The notes under the pieces are model-generated. The model searched no databases. It had not been told where the DNA came from and was given only the letters and a program-made list of their open reading frames with translations. 64,000 nucleotides of DNA, from assembly GCA_033816765.1 (NCBI GenBank), contig CM066290.1, positions 930,001 through 994,000 of the forward strand, written 5' to 3'. The position numbers and the translations under genes are program-made. Each line of letters starts with the position of its first letter. The first letter of the stretch is position 1. Positions 1 through 8,633 of this stretch are shown piece by piece. This DNA is from Nothopassalora personata (Eukaryota > Ascomycota > Dothideomycetes > Mycosphaerellales > Mycosphaerellaceae).

Positions 1-1423
1 AAAGAGCTTCTAGCTATTGTTGCTGCTATATAACATTAGAGAGTATATGTCGAGGGCCTACCGAAGTTAACGATTCTTTCTAACTACAAGAATCTTACGT
101 ACTTTACGACGACGAAAGAACTTACCCGAAGGCAAGCCCGCTAGTCGGAGCTGCTAGGACAGTATAAGTTCGAAATTAAATATACTCTAGGACGAGAGAA
201 TGGCCGCGCCGACGGGCTAAGCCGAAGAAGCGACTATATAGAAGAAAAGAAACCAGTGCAACATAAGATATTAAAGACGAACCCCGACGGAAGTCTTAGT
301 ACTAACATAAGAGAATTTAATAACATCGTACGGATATTAGGCGACAGGGACGAACAATTCCCTATATCGCAAGGAAAAAACCAAGTACCTAAGGATCGAG
401 AAGAAGAATGTATACGACAACATTACGACGGACCAACTTATAGACACCCTAGAACTTCAAAAACAATGGACCTAATACAGCGCAGCTTCTCATTCCCATA
501 AATGAGACTTAAGGTATTACGCTACATTAAACAATGCGTACACTACTAACGAAACAAGGCTACGAGACATGTAAAATACGGTTACCTATAGTTTAGGACA
601 CCACCGACGAAACCATAGGACGAAGTCATAATAGACTTTATTACGAAACTCCTACCGTTAAGAGATTAAGTTACGAAACAACTATACGACATAATACTAG
701 TTATGGTTAATAGACTTACGAAATACGCACACTTCATTCCTACATTAGAAACGTACAATGTAGAGTAGCTCGGATACCTCGTACTAGATAGACTTATCCG
801 ATACTACGGATTCCCTTAAGCGTTTATAACGGACAGAGATAAGCTATTCACATTAAACTACTAGAAGACGCTTATAGGAACGATCGGAATCAAACATAAG
901 CTGTTGATAGCATATTATCCGGAAACAGACGGATAAACCGAAAGGATAAATTAAACGCTAGAACAATACCTACGATACTACATCAATTATACACAAGACA
1001 ACTAGGTCTCATTACTGCTAATAGCGCAGATTGCACTAAATAACCACAAATTAGAGACAACTTCAACGACACCATTTTATACGAACTTTAGTAAAGATCC
1101 TAACCTATTTAGAACACCTAGATCCTACCTATAAGCCGAAAGAGCAATCGTGACGACGGATACTCTTAAGGAAGTGCATAAAGAAACACGTAAGGCGATC
1201 GAAGATGCATAACACAAACTGTCTTAACAACGGTAGGACACGAGAAAAATAGCACCTCTACTAAAAGAGAGGGATAAGGTCTATCTCCTTATAAAAAACT
1301 TGAGAACAAGAAGATAGACTAAGAAACTAGATTACGTTAAGGTCAGACCATTTTTTATCGACAAAGTCATAGGACTAGTTAACTACCGCCTACGACTACC
1401 ACTAGACGCAAGAATCCACCTAG
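1..1423 (+). pseudogene. old1 pol fragment: RNase H and integrase, RIP-degraded
   Basis: Reading through stops, the first 240 bases give an RNase H end (KELLAIVAA, then a segment matching LTRRQAR and a GRENGRADxLSRR-like end). Around 420-500 comes the integrase zinc-binding region (HYDGPTYRHP, IQRSFSFP), in which one of the expected Cys residues reads as Tyr. From about 640 to 870 the integrase core is readable (VTKQLYD, LTKYAHFIPT, AFITDRDKLF), followed near 1340-1420 by RPFFIDKVIG and YRLRLPLDARIH. The reading frame continues without loss at 8053 on the far side of the young element, so the two pieces were one gene. Stops at Q and W positions and the scarcity of CpA and TpG indicate RIP. 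Confidence 0.85.
1419..1423. repeat. Left target-site duplication CCTAG of the young element
   Basis: CCTAG lies immediately left of the TGTTAAGG LTR end and is repeated exactly at 8053-8057 right of the other LTR. Removing the element and one copy rejoins the old1 pol codons for ARIHLVFHIS in frame. Confidence 0.95.
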
Positions 1424-1620
1424 TGTTAAGGGGATGTCGCAATGTATAGCACGCCCACGACCTGCCAGTCGTAGATGAACTAATTCTTGCCTTTTGTTCA
1501 AGACGCATCGCGCGTCGCAAGGTGTACTCATGCGTGTCACGTGCGGCTTGGCAGCCGGTCGCGACCGCATGTCACATGCAAGGCCACATGTAGGGGTTAG
1601 CCACTGGGCTGCCCCTTACA
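1424..1620 (-). repeat. 3' LTR of the young element (197 bp)
   Basis: Begins TGTTAAGGGG and ends CCCCTTACA, imperfect terminal inverted repeats with TG...CA ends. Matches 7856-8052 base for base as far as can be seen. Being the left copy of a minus-strand element, it is the downstream LTR. Confidence 0.95.
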
Positions 1621-1637
1621 ATTGCCTCCCCTCCCGT
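1621..1637 (-). other. Polypurine tract of the young element
   Basis: On the - strand the bases directly before the 3' LTR read GGGAGGGGAGGCAAT, a purine-rich run in the standard place for the plus-strand primer of reverse transcription. It fixes the direction of the element. Confidence 0.8.
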
Positions 1638-1793
1638 GCGAGCTGTCCTCAGCTCGCTAGTTGCTACGTAGAGGCTCCTATGTACTTCCAGAACCATAGT
1701 TGCTATGCGGCCCACATGCGGGTTGCGTGCGTGTCGTCATGTAGGTGTAGGTGAGTGAGGCTTGGTTGCCATGCCGACGCAGCTGGTTAGGGG

Positions 1794-1800
1794 CATAAAA
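1794..1800 (+). promoter_or_regulatory. TATA-like box upstream of the antisense gene
   Basis: CATAAAA lies about 125 bases before the ATG at 1925, in otherwise GC-rich sequence. It suggests that the antisense gene has its own Pol II promoter inside the element rather than depending on the LTR. Support is position and composition only. Confidence 0.4.
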
Positions 1801-1924
1801 CTCCAGCCCAACCCAGCCCTTTCTCAGCACGCTCCCCAGCTCATCACCTTCGCCACACCACCACCACGCACCCGCACCGCACCATCATCGCAAGCGCCTC
1901 GCCAGCATCATCATCATCATCATC

Positions 1925-2695
1925 ATGTCGGCCGTGCCCTCCTCGCCGCCATTCTCTGGCCGCTCCGCCTCCTCCAGCAGCACCAGCAGCGACAGCACCA
2001 CCAGCGCCGCAGAAGACGAGCGCCGCCAGGCGGCTCTGGTGCGCGACGCACCCAGAACGCCTGGTGGTCGCAAGCGACCAGCATCACCCTCGCAGCCACC
2101 AACGCCCTCGCCAGCCACCAAGCTCTCGCAGAGAATCAACATGTGCATGCGGTGCCTCCCGTACTTCGTCAGGGGTAAGTCTCCACGCGCGTCGCCTGCG
2201 ATTCGCATGCTAACCACTTGCTAGACGAGGCCGATGACTGTGATAGTGTCACCACCGGCGAGCTCCTGAAGAAGTGTGGCCGCTGCAGGCGCAGCAAACA
2301 CAGCTGCGTGCCCAACACCAGCCACGCCATCGCCTCGCTGGTGAGCCGCCTGCGCGCCGCGCGGTCCCAGCGCGACTTCCTCACGGCCATGATGGGCCAG
2401 GCGCCCACAGACCTCCAGCAGCAGGAGCTGGTGGAGCAGATCCGCCTGTGTGCCCAGCTGGGCAACGACATCAAGGAGGTAAGTCGCTGCTTCGCTCGTG
2501 CGAGTCGACTGCTACTCGCGGGGGAGGGCTCTAGTGCGTCCCCTGTGCTTCGGCTGACCCTTCCTATAGGCCATCAGGCAGTTCAATGCCTACAAGCACA
2601 AGCGTGCCGGGGAGACCCGCATGCGTGCCTCCGCCGCCGCCGCCACCACTGCCGACCAGGCATTCTTGCCTGAGTCACTGCGTGACGACAACTGA
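1925..2695 (+). CDS. Antisense six-cysteine (Zn2Cys6-like) gene carried by the young retrotransposon
   Basis: Three exons, 1925-2174, 2225-2478 and 2570-2695, total 630 bases and encode 209 residues. Introns are 2175-2224 (GTAAGT...TAG) and 2479-2569 (GTAAGT...TATAG), and the phases fit. The first 60 residues are Ser/Pro/Arg-rich. Residues about 75-115 hold C-x2-C-x11-C-x11-C-x2-C-x6-C (MCMRC, DDCDS, KKCGRC, KHSC). A helical segment (SHAIASLVSRLRAARSQRD) and an Ala-rich tail follow. The final C-x2-C-x6-C half resembles the end of a Gal4-type Zn2Cys6 cluster and matches the antisense pseudogene in old1. The gene runs tail-to-tail with pol, leaving 134 bases between stops. Because it is antisense to the element RNA, its introns are not spliced away during retrotransposition. 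Function is unknown; a nucleic-acid-binding regulator of the element or its host is an inference. An ATG preceded by a run of CAT triplets was chosen as start. Confidence 0.75.
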
Positions 2696-2829
2696 GGCGC
2701 TCGCCTCACACGCTGCTCGCGGGCTCCTCGCCTGCTACCACTCTGCGTGGCCCCTGGTGGGCGCGCCACTCTTCAGCTTTTGTTTTGTTTATAGTTGAGA
2801 AAAGTTTTGTTTGTGCTCCAGTGCCAGTC

Positions 2830-5800
2830 TCATTTGCTTCTCCTTGACGCCTCATAGCCGGCTACCATGCGATCCGCATTCGCGAGGCCCTCCGCCGGTT
2901 CCCAGCTGTTGTACTCCTCTGGCCAGTCCTTCCACTGGACTAGATACTGCAGCTTGCCCTTGCGCTTACGCCTATCCAGCACTGCCTCTACCTCATACTC
3001 TCCGTCCTCATTAGCTAGAGGGGGTACGGGTCCATCCTCATCGCTACCGATATACGGCTCGAGGAGAGAGACATGGAAGACGTTGTGGAGCCTTGAGTCG
3101 GCTGGTAGCGCTAGGCGGTACGCCTGCGAACCGACAGCGTCCGTAATGCGGTATGGGCCGATGAACTTCGGACCCATCTTCTTCTTTGGCACTGCCAACT
3201 TGAGGTTCTTCGTTGACAACAGGACTAAGTCACCTACGCGGTAGGTCTTGGCTTGGTGGGTCTTGTTGTAGTAGCGAGCCTGGCTTTCTGCTGCAGCCTT
3301 CCATCGCTCCTCGAGTGTAGCGCGTAGTTTTCGCATGCGACTCGCAGCTGTTACCGCTGCTGGTACTTCCCCCCCCTGGGTCTCGTCTCGAGATCCAGTT
3401 GGTGCAGGGGCAATCTCAGGTCGCCAACCGTGCGCTATTTCGAACGGACTCATCCGCAGTGTTGGGTGGATGCTGTTATTAGCTGCGAATTCAGCAACTG
3501 CAAGCCACTCAGCCCACTCAGTTTGATTGTCACTGCAGTAACAACGAAGGTATTGTTCGAGGGTTTGGTTTGCCCTCTCAGTTTGGCCGTCAGTCTGAGG
3601 GTGAAAGGCCGTGGATAGCTTGCGCTTCACACGCGCCTCGAAGCAGAAGTCACTCCAAAACTGACTAGTGAAGACCGGACCTCGGTCGCTCACTATGCCT
3701 GACGGGACACCATAGTGTCGCACGACTTCGTCTCGCAGGAGCCTCGCAAGCTCCACGGCTGTGCAAGTCTTCGTCGTCGGGATGTACAAGCTCATTTTTG
3801 AGTAGCGATCGACTATCACTAGGATCGCATCATACACGCAACCGGCTCGCGTGCTTGGAGGTAGGTCCGTAATGAAATCCATGGTGATTTCCTGCCACGG
3901 TCGCTCCGGTCTAGGAAGCGGTTGCAGCTCGCCGTAGGGTCGATGGCGCCTCGCCTTCGAACCCTGGCAGGTTCTGCAGGCTTGGACGTATTGTTTCACG
4001 TCCGTGCTAAGTGAGTCCCACCAATAATTACGTCGCAACAGCTCTTCAGTCTTGGTCCTTCCAAAGTGACCCGCGAGGACGTCGTCGTGGTGCATGCGAA
4101 TCAGATGCGACCTGATTGCGTGATCCCTGGGTACCACGATCGCGTCTCCGCAGTACACAAGGTCATCCTTCACATGCCATCCCTTGGCGTCCCTCGCGCT
4201 TGGCGCCTGCGCCAAGCATGCGACACACTGGTCGTCTTGCTGCTGCGCGATCTTCATCAAGAGTGGGATCAACTCACCCGTCGAGCTGTAAGCTTGACCC
4301 TGTATCACTGCAGCGCACACTGCTGCTGGTAAAGACGGCTTGTCTTGATGGGGAAGGTCACCTCTCCGCATTGCCATCGCCGCGCCTATGTCGCCCTGCA
4401 TCGCCTCGCAGGTGGCAAGCACGCGCTTCACCGTCGGCTCGCTTGTCCCTTCCAGAGACTCCTTCCAGAAAGACAGCTTACTTTGCAAGGTAGGCAGCAA
4501 GTTCGAAGTTTGTTGCGTTATGGCTGCGTAGTCACTGCGTCTCGAAGGCGCGTCGGCTGGGTTAGTCTTACCCGGCCGATGCTCCACTACAAAATCAAAA
4601 GACTGCAGGAACGTAGCCCATCGAGCTTGCCGCCCATTCAGCTGCTTTACTGTCATGAAGCCCTGTAGGTTAGCGTGGTCGACTAGCACTCGCACCGCAT
4701 GCGTAGCGCCCTCCAAGTATGGCCTCCAATGCTTGAAAGCCTCAACCACTGCAAGTAGCTCCTGATCGTGCGTCTCGTAGTTGCACTCAGCTGGTATCAT
4801 CTTGCGTGAATAGAACGCGATGGGATGCCACTCAGCACCAAACAATTGGGATATGATACCTGCGATCGCGAAACCTGAGGCATCCGTCTCGACTCGCGTG
4901 CGCAGCGCAGGATCGAAGTGCCTAAGTATTGGTGCACCTAAGAATCCGGCCTTAAGCTGTCGAAACGCCTGCTCTTCGCTTAAGGTCCACGTGAGAGGGC
5001 CGTGCTTCTTGCCGTCCTTGGATCCCTTTAGCAGGTCCGTTAGGGGCTTGCAGACCCTTGAGTATCCTTCTATAAAACGCCGGTAGAAGTTGCAAAACCC
5101 AAGGAAGGACTGGACCTCATGAAAGGTCGTAGGTGTAGGCCATTCCTCGATAGCGGCTACCCTGCTCCTGTCCATCGACACGCCTGCGGCGCTCACGACA
5201 AACCCAAGGAACTCTGCACTCTCCTGGAAGAAGTGACACTTCTTAGGGTTTGCGAACAGGGCAAACTTTCGTAGCCTCTCCAGCACCGCGCGTACGGCTC
5301 GCACGTGTGCCTCACGCGTCTCGCTGTAGATGAGGATATCATCTAGGTAGACCACGCAAATGTCATCAACTAAGCCGGTCAGCGCCTTGTTGATATACCC
5401 TTGAAAGGTTGCCGGTGCGTTGGTTAACCCGAACGGCATCACCAGGTACTCGTAGTGTCCGTATCGCGTGCGAAACGCAGTCTTCCACTCATCGCCTCGC
5501 TTAATAGGGATACGATGGTAGGCGTCCTTCAAATCGATTGTAGTGAAGAACCTGGAACCTGATAGCCTATCTAGCGTCTCGCTGATTAGGGGCAGGGGGT
5601 ATCGGTTCTTCACTGTAATCTCATTCAGGCCTCTGTAATCAACACAGAGCCTAAGAGTGCCATTCTTCTTTGGCACGAACAGGATAGGCGCACCCGCCTC
5701 GCTTGCGGACCGCCTAATCCACCCCTTCTCCATTGCTTGCGCAAGGTACTCCTTCAAGGCCTCCAACTCAGTCAAGGACTGGTGGTACAGCGGCTTGAAA

Positions 5801-6624
5801 GGGGGTTTCTTTCCTTCAACGAGATCAATCGCATGCTCAACCCCGTCGGGCATCTTGCGCTTCGCCTGCTCATTAGGTGCGTATACATCTCGGAAGTCTG
5901 CAAATTCTTCAGGCCACGAGGGGCCCTCTCCTTCAGGTACTGCTGCAGCAATAGCCCGAACACTCATCGCATAAACCTGCTTTGAGCTCTCGAGATCCTC
6001 AAGGAACTCGCGTGCGTCACGCTGCTGAACCGCAGGCGTCTCTGCACCGTAGTACCACTGGTCATCCTTATCGGCCTTCACTATCCGATTACGATGCCGC
6101 CAGGGTCTACCCAAAATCACTGATGGCCTACCCATAGGCACCGCGTAGCAGATGGCGTCACTCACGCGCTCTACTCCCGCGTCATCAGCGAGTCGCAGCC
6201 GAACCGCAAAGGCGCCGTAGCAATACCCTGGGTCATGCGCATACGACTCTAACTTCGGCAGCCTTGCCCCATCAATGGGTTGCATTTGATGTCGGAGTAC
6301 ATACTCATACGACACTAGGCTGAGATCCGCACAGTCATCCAGGAGAAACGTGGCCTCGCGAAAGCCCTCACGAGTCTCGACTGCGCCTCGCAAGTGACGC
6401 GCTGGACACGCATCCACTCGCCTCAAGGGGTCGACTTCAGGAAAACTCGGACTCAGGAGCGACCCACTTATGGTCCTCTGCCTTTTCCCTGGTCGCTGCG
6501 ATGGACACACATCCACTCGCCTCAAGGGGTCGACTTCAGGAAAACTCGGACTCAGGAGCGACCCACTTCTGGTCCTCTGCCTTTTCCCTGGTCGCTGCGA
6601 TGGACACACATCCACTCGCCTCAA
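2830..6624 (-). CDS. pol polyprotein of the young chromovirus
   Basis: An open frame of 1264 codons. In order: a protease-like segment (FLLDDCADLSLVS, where DSG/DTG would be usual), reverse transcriptase with CVVYLDDILIYS, RNase H (ETDASGFAIAG, YETHDQELLAVVEAFKHW), integrase with HH-CC region (AGHFGRTKTEEL, CRTCQGSK), the DDE core (MDFITDLP, IVSDRGPVFTS, HPQTDGQTERAN), and a C-terminal chromodomain (YEVEAVLDRR, YLVQWKDWP, SWEPAEG). The frame opens without an ATG, as expected for a pol made as a gag fusion or by recoding. Its first about 90 codons lie within a 33-residue tandem repeat. It makes element cDNA in the particle and inserts it in the nucleus; the chromodomain probably steers insertion to marked chromatin. 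Confidence 0.93.
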   Translation of the reverse strand: MRRVDVCPSQRPGKRQRTRSGSLLSPSFPEVDPLRRVDVCPSQRPGKRQRTISGSLLSPSFPEVDPLRRVDACPARHLRGAVETREGFREATFLLDDCADLSLVSYEYVLRHQMQPIDGARLPKLESYAHDPGYCYGAFAVRLRLADDAGVERVSDAICYAVPMGRPSVILGRPWRHRNRIVKADKDDQWYYGAETPAVQQRDAREFLEDLESSKQVYAMSVRAIAAAVPEGEGPSWPEEFADFRDVYAPNEQAKRKMPDGVEHAIDLVEGKKPPFKPLYHQSLTELEALKEYLAQAMEKGWIRRSASEAGAPILFVPKKNGTLRLCVDYRGLNEITVKNRYPLPLISETLDRLSGSRFFTTIDLKDAYHRIPIKRGDEWKTAFRTRYGHYEYLVMPFGLTNAPATFQGYINKALTGLVDDICVVYLDDILIYSETREAHVRAVRAVLERLRKFALFANPKKCHFFQESAEFLGFVVSAAGVSMDRSRVAAIEEWPTPTTFHEVQSFLGFCNFYRRFIEGYSRVCKPLTDLLKGSKDGKKHGPLTWTLSEEQAFRQLKAGFLGAPILRHFDPALRTRVETDASGFAIAGIISQLFGAEWHPIAFYSRKMIPAECNYETHDQELLAVVEAFKHWRPYLEGATHAVRVLVDHANLQGFMTVKQLNGRQARWATFLQSFDFVVEHRPGKTNPADAPSRRSDYAAITQQTSNLLPTLQSKLSFWKESLEGTSEPTVKRVLATCEAMQGDIGAAMAMRRGDLPHQDKPSLPAAVCAAVIQGQAYSSTGELIPLLMKIAQQQDDQCVACLAQAPSARDAKGWHVKDDLVYCGDAIVVPRDHAIRSHLIRMHHDDVLAGHFGRTKTEELLRRNYWWDSLSTDVKQYVQACRTCQGSKARRHRPYGELQPLPRPERPWQEITMDFITDLPPSTRAGCVYDAILVIVDRYSKMSLYIPTTKTCTAVELARLLRDEVVRHYGVPSGIVSDRGPVFTSQFWSDFCFEARVKRKLSTAFHPQTDGQTERANQTLEQYLRCYCSDNQTEWAEWLAVAEFAANNSIHPTLRMSPFEIAHGWRPEIAPAPTGSRDETQGGEVPAAVTAASRMRKLRATLEERWKAAAESQARYYNKTHQAKTYRVGDLVLLSTKNLKLAVPKKKMGPKFIGPYRITDAVGSQAYRLALPADSRLHNVFHVSLLEPYIGSDEDGPVPPLANEDGEYEVEAVLDRRKRKGKLQYLVQWKDWPEEYNSWEPAEGLANADRMVAGYEASRRSK

Positions 6625-6700
6625 GGGGTCGACTTCAGGAAAACTCGGACTCAGGAGCGACCCACTTCTGGTCCTCTGCCTTTTCCCTGGTCGCTGCCCT
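6404..6700 (-). repeat. Three tandem 99-bp repeats at the gag/pol junction
   Basis: Near-identical units start at 6404, 6503 and 6602. Each is 99 bp and encodes, in the pol frame, a basic 33-residue unit beginning RRVDVCPSQRPGKRQR. The gag frame ends inside the third unit at 6651. The middle and right units are almost identical; the left differs at a few bases. The repeat keeps the frame, so copy number can change without breaking pol. Confidence 0.92.
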
Positions 6701-7818
6701 TCTCAGTCAGAGCCTTCGCAGCGTCTACCCTGCGAACCGCTTGCGCGCCACGGTCCTTCCACAGGTGCCTGTTCGGGCAATCCGTCTTAATGTGACCCTT
6801 CTTATGGCATCCATAGCACTCCGCTTTGGTCCTATCAAAGGTCACAGACGATCCGCCGGCGTCCCGCTGGTAACTCGCACCCGGGTCGCGCGACGCCTGA
6901 CTATGCTTCTGCTGCTTCGAGCCACGATCGCTTCGCCCTTGGTCGCCCTCAGTCTCTCGCCTGCGGCGACCATGCTGCCCGCGGTCGTGCCCTCCGCTGC
7001 CACGCTCCGTGCTTTCAATGCGCGAAGCCAGGATCACCAGTTCCTCTCTGGTTGTTGGGATGTCATGAAACTTGACGATTGCGGACCGCAGGCCAGGCGC
7101 AAGCTTAGCGAGCATATGTCGCACGCGTTGCGCCTCCGTATAGTCCCCCAACTGATCCTCCATGACATCCAGCTTCAGTCGCAAACTGACGCACTGTCTG
7201 GTTGTCCTTCTGTTTCACCGCCTCATACTCCAACATCACGTTGAGCACGCGGTTCACAGGATCACCGCATGCGTCTCGACAGAACTCCTCAAAGTCCTGG
7301 TATGTATACCCTTTAAGGTCAAGGACGCTATGGTTGGCGTGCCATCGCTCACTTGCCTCTCCGCTTAGGTACATAACCCCATACAGGACCTTTGACTCGT
7401 TCGTCACATACGTGCCGCCTGAGAGGGCAAAGACAAGAGAGAGCTCCCTTAGGAATACCCGTGCTTTCTTGATCGAGTCCCCTCTAAAAGGCGTAGGTTC
7501 TTTGAGACGCAAACGTGTCGCATGCGATGCGACCGCGCCTCGAGCTGCGATATCATCGTCAGTTACTACAGATGGAGGAGGGGGAGGGGGAGTAGGGGAT
7601 AGTTCTCCGCCGGATTCGCCCTGAGGGTCCGCCGGCGGCACGCTTGCGTCCCGCAAGATCTCCAACTGTTCAATCTCCCTCTGTATCTCCTTCTCCTCAA
7701 CCTCTGCCCGAAGGGCATCCCTCCTTGCGACTAAGGCTGCACGCCTCGCTTGTTGCTGGGCCCTAGGGCTCAGGGGAGCCGCAAGCGTAGCGCTGCTGTC
7801 GTCGCGTTCGGACTCCAT
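6651..7818 (-). pseudogene. gag of the young chromovirus, apparently frameshifted
   Basis: The ATG at 7818 starts MESERDDSSATL, followed by a coiled, Glu-rich segment (ALRAEVEEKEIQREIEQLE), a Pro-rich linker and a capsid-like region (TPFRGDSIKKARVFLREL, SERWHANHS). Near 7175 the capsid frame is lost: KQKDNQTVRQFAT continues as LDVMEDQLGDYTEAQRVRHML only in the next frame. One extra base explains this. The second frame holds the capsid end and a zinc knuckle (CYGCHKKGHIKTDC, C-x2-C-x4-H-x4-C) and stops at 6651. With identical LTRs this is either a fresh mutation, a sequencing error or, less likely, recoding. Homologous copies should decide. Confidence 0.75.
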
Positions 7819-7843
7819 GGCGTGTATGGATTGCAACGAAGAG

Positions 7844-7855
7844 AAGAATTAGAAC
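7844..7855 (-). other. Primer-binding site of self-priming type
   Basis: The bases just inside the 5' LTR lack the TGG that a tRNA primer would need. AAGAATTAG at 7844-7852 is the exact complement of CTAATTCTT inside the LTR at 7912-7920. This fits the Tf1/sushi mode, in which the RNA 5' end folds back to prime reverse transcription. It predicts transcription starting near 7920 on the - strand. Confidence 0.5.
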
Positions 7856-8052
7856 TGTTAAGGGGATGTCGCAATGTATAGCACGCCCACGACCTGCCAG
7901 TCGTAGATGAACTAATTCTTGCCTTTTGTTCAAGACGCATCGCGCGTCGCAAGGTGTACTCATGCGTGTCACGTGCGGCTTGGCAGCCGGTCGCGACCGC
8001 ATGTCACATGCAAGGCCACATGTAGGGGTTAGCCACTGGGCTGCCCCTTACA
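7856..8052 (-). repeat. 5' LTR of the young element (197 bp)
   Basis: Same sequence as 1424-1620 by eye, with TG...CA ends. As the right copy of a minus-strand element it should hold the promoter. Confidence 0.95.
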
Positions 8053-8057
8053 CCTAG
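8053..8057. repeat. Right target-site duplication CCTAG of the young element
   Basis: Exact copy of 1419-1423, directly after the LTR end CCCCTTACA. Confidence 0.95.
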
Positions 8058-8294
8058 TCTTCCATATCTCTAAGTTGGAACCCGTAGACGCCGAAACACC
8101 CTGCTAGGAGAGCTTCTATTTCGAACCGAAAGTAGAAAACGAATTCGAAGTCGAAAGAATCCTAGACAAGAAAGGTTAGCGATACCTTGTTAAATGGATA
8201 CGACGAATTAGAAAATACCTGGGAACTAGAAAAGAACCTACAAAACTGTTAACAAAAGATCCGAGAATATTATAAGAAAAACAAAGACCTATAA
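8058..8294 (+). pseudogene. old1 pol C-terminus with chromodomain, RIP-degraded
   Basis: Continues the frame broken at 1423: VFHISKLEPVDAETP, then EFEVERILDKKG, a stop where Q is expected, RYLVKW, a small deletion with frame change, and ENTWELEKNL. The frame ends QKIREYYKKNKDL and a stop at 8292-8294. This is a typical chromovirus chromodomain (EVE...YLVKW...TWE) at the end of integrase. Confidence 0.85.
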
Positions 8295-8296
8295 GT

Positions 8297-8626
8297 TGTT
8301 AGGAACCGCTGTACGTTATCACAACTCGGACTTGGATCTTTGCAGGGATGTCTCAATCAGTTATGAAGGTAGTGGTTCCAAACAGTATATAGTGTATACT
8401 TAAAATGAGTTGAGCACGAGGCTCCTATCTATACTCGTAAAGAAGCGTCGTCTATATAGTGCCATGTCTTGGCGTGACTGATCAGTCGGATCAGTTGATC
8501 TGTCCTGCTCTCTCTGCTCTGTTACAGAGCACGCAGAGCAGAGAGAGCACTCTGCATATCGGATCCTTCCACTAGTGTGTAGGCATCGATTGGTTGGCTG
8601 GAGCTTCTCCGGATCGATTCGTAACA
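8297..8626. repeat. Un-RIPped solo-LTR-like insertion (330 bp)
   Basis: Starts TGTTAGGAAC and ends TTCGTAACA, giving TGTTA/TAACA inverted ends. CpA and TpG are at normal frequency, unlike flanking old1. It lies exactly between the stop of old1 pol and the stop of the old1 antisense gene. The flanks are TAAGT and CCAGT, so no clean duplication is seen; RIP or decay of one copy may have altered it. Inside is a perfect 15-bp inverted repeat (8507-8521 and 8534-8548, GCTCTCTCTGCTCTG). Confidence 0.55.
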
Positions 8627-8633
8627 CCAGTCA

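Larger units (their letters stand above)
1424..8052 (-). mobile_element. Young, un-RIPped Ty3-type chromovirus with an antisense spliced gene
   Basis: A complete 6.6-kb LTR retrotransposon on the - strand: 197-bp LTRs (1424-1620 and 7856-8052) that look identical by eye, a 5-bp CCTAG duplication, self-priming-type primer site, gag, pol with protease-like, RT, RNase H, integrase and chromodomain, polypurine tract, and an extra gene in antisense orientation between pol and the 3' LTR. CpA and TpG are normally frequent, so it has not been through RIP although its host sequence has. gag appears to carry a one-base frameshift; pol is open throughout. Identical LTRs mean recent insertion. The chromodomain and pol order place it in the chromovirus branch of Ty3-type (Metaviridae) elements. 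Confidence 0.95.

Noticed and set aside
1762..2178. 138-codon frame with a run of His
   Set aside because: The His run is the CAT repeat before the antisense-gene ATG read in another frame; the three-exon model at 1925-2695 explains the region better.
6501..7244. 247-codon + frame over the gag region
   Set aside because: Opposite strand of gag and of the 99-bp repeats, with no protein features of its own.
8400..8627. 75-codon minus frame in the LTR-like insertion
   Set aside because: Lies over an inverted repeat and has no protein resemblance.
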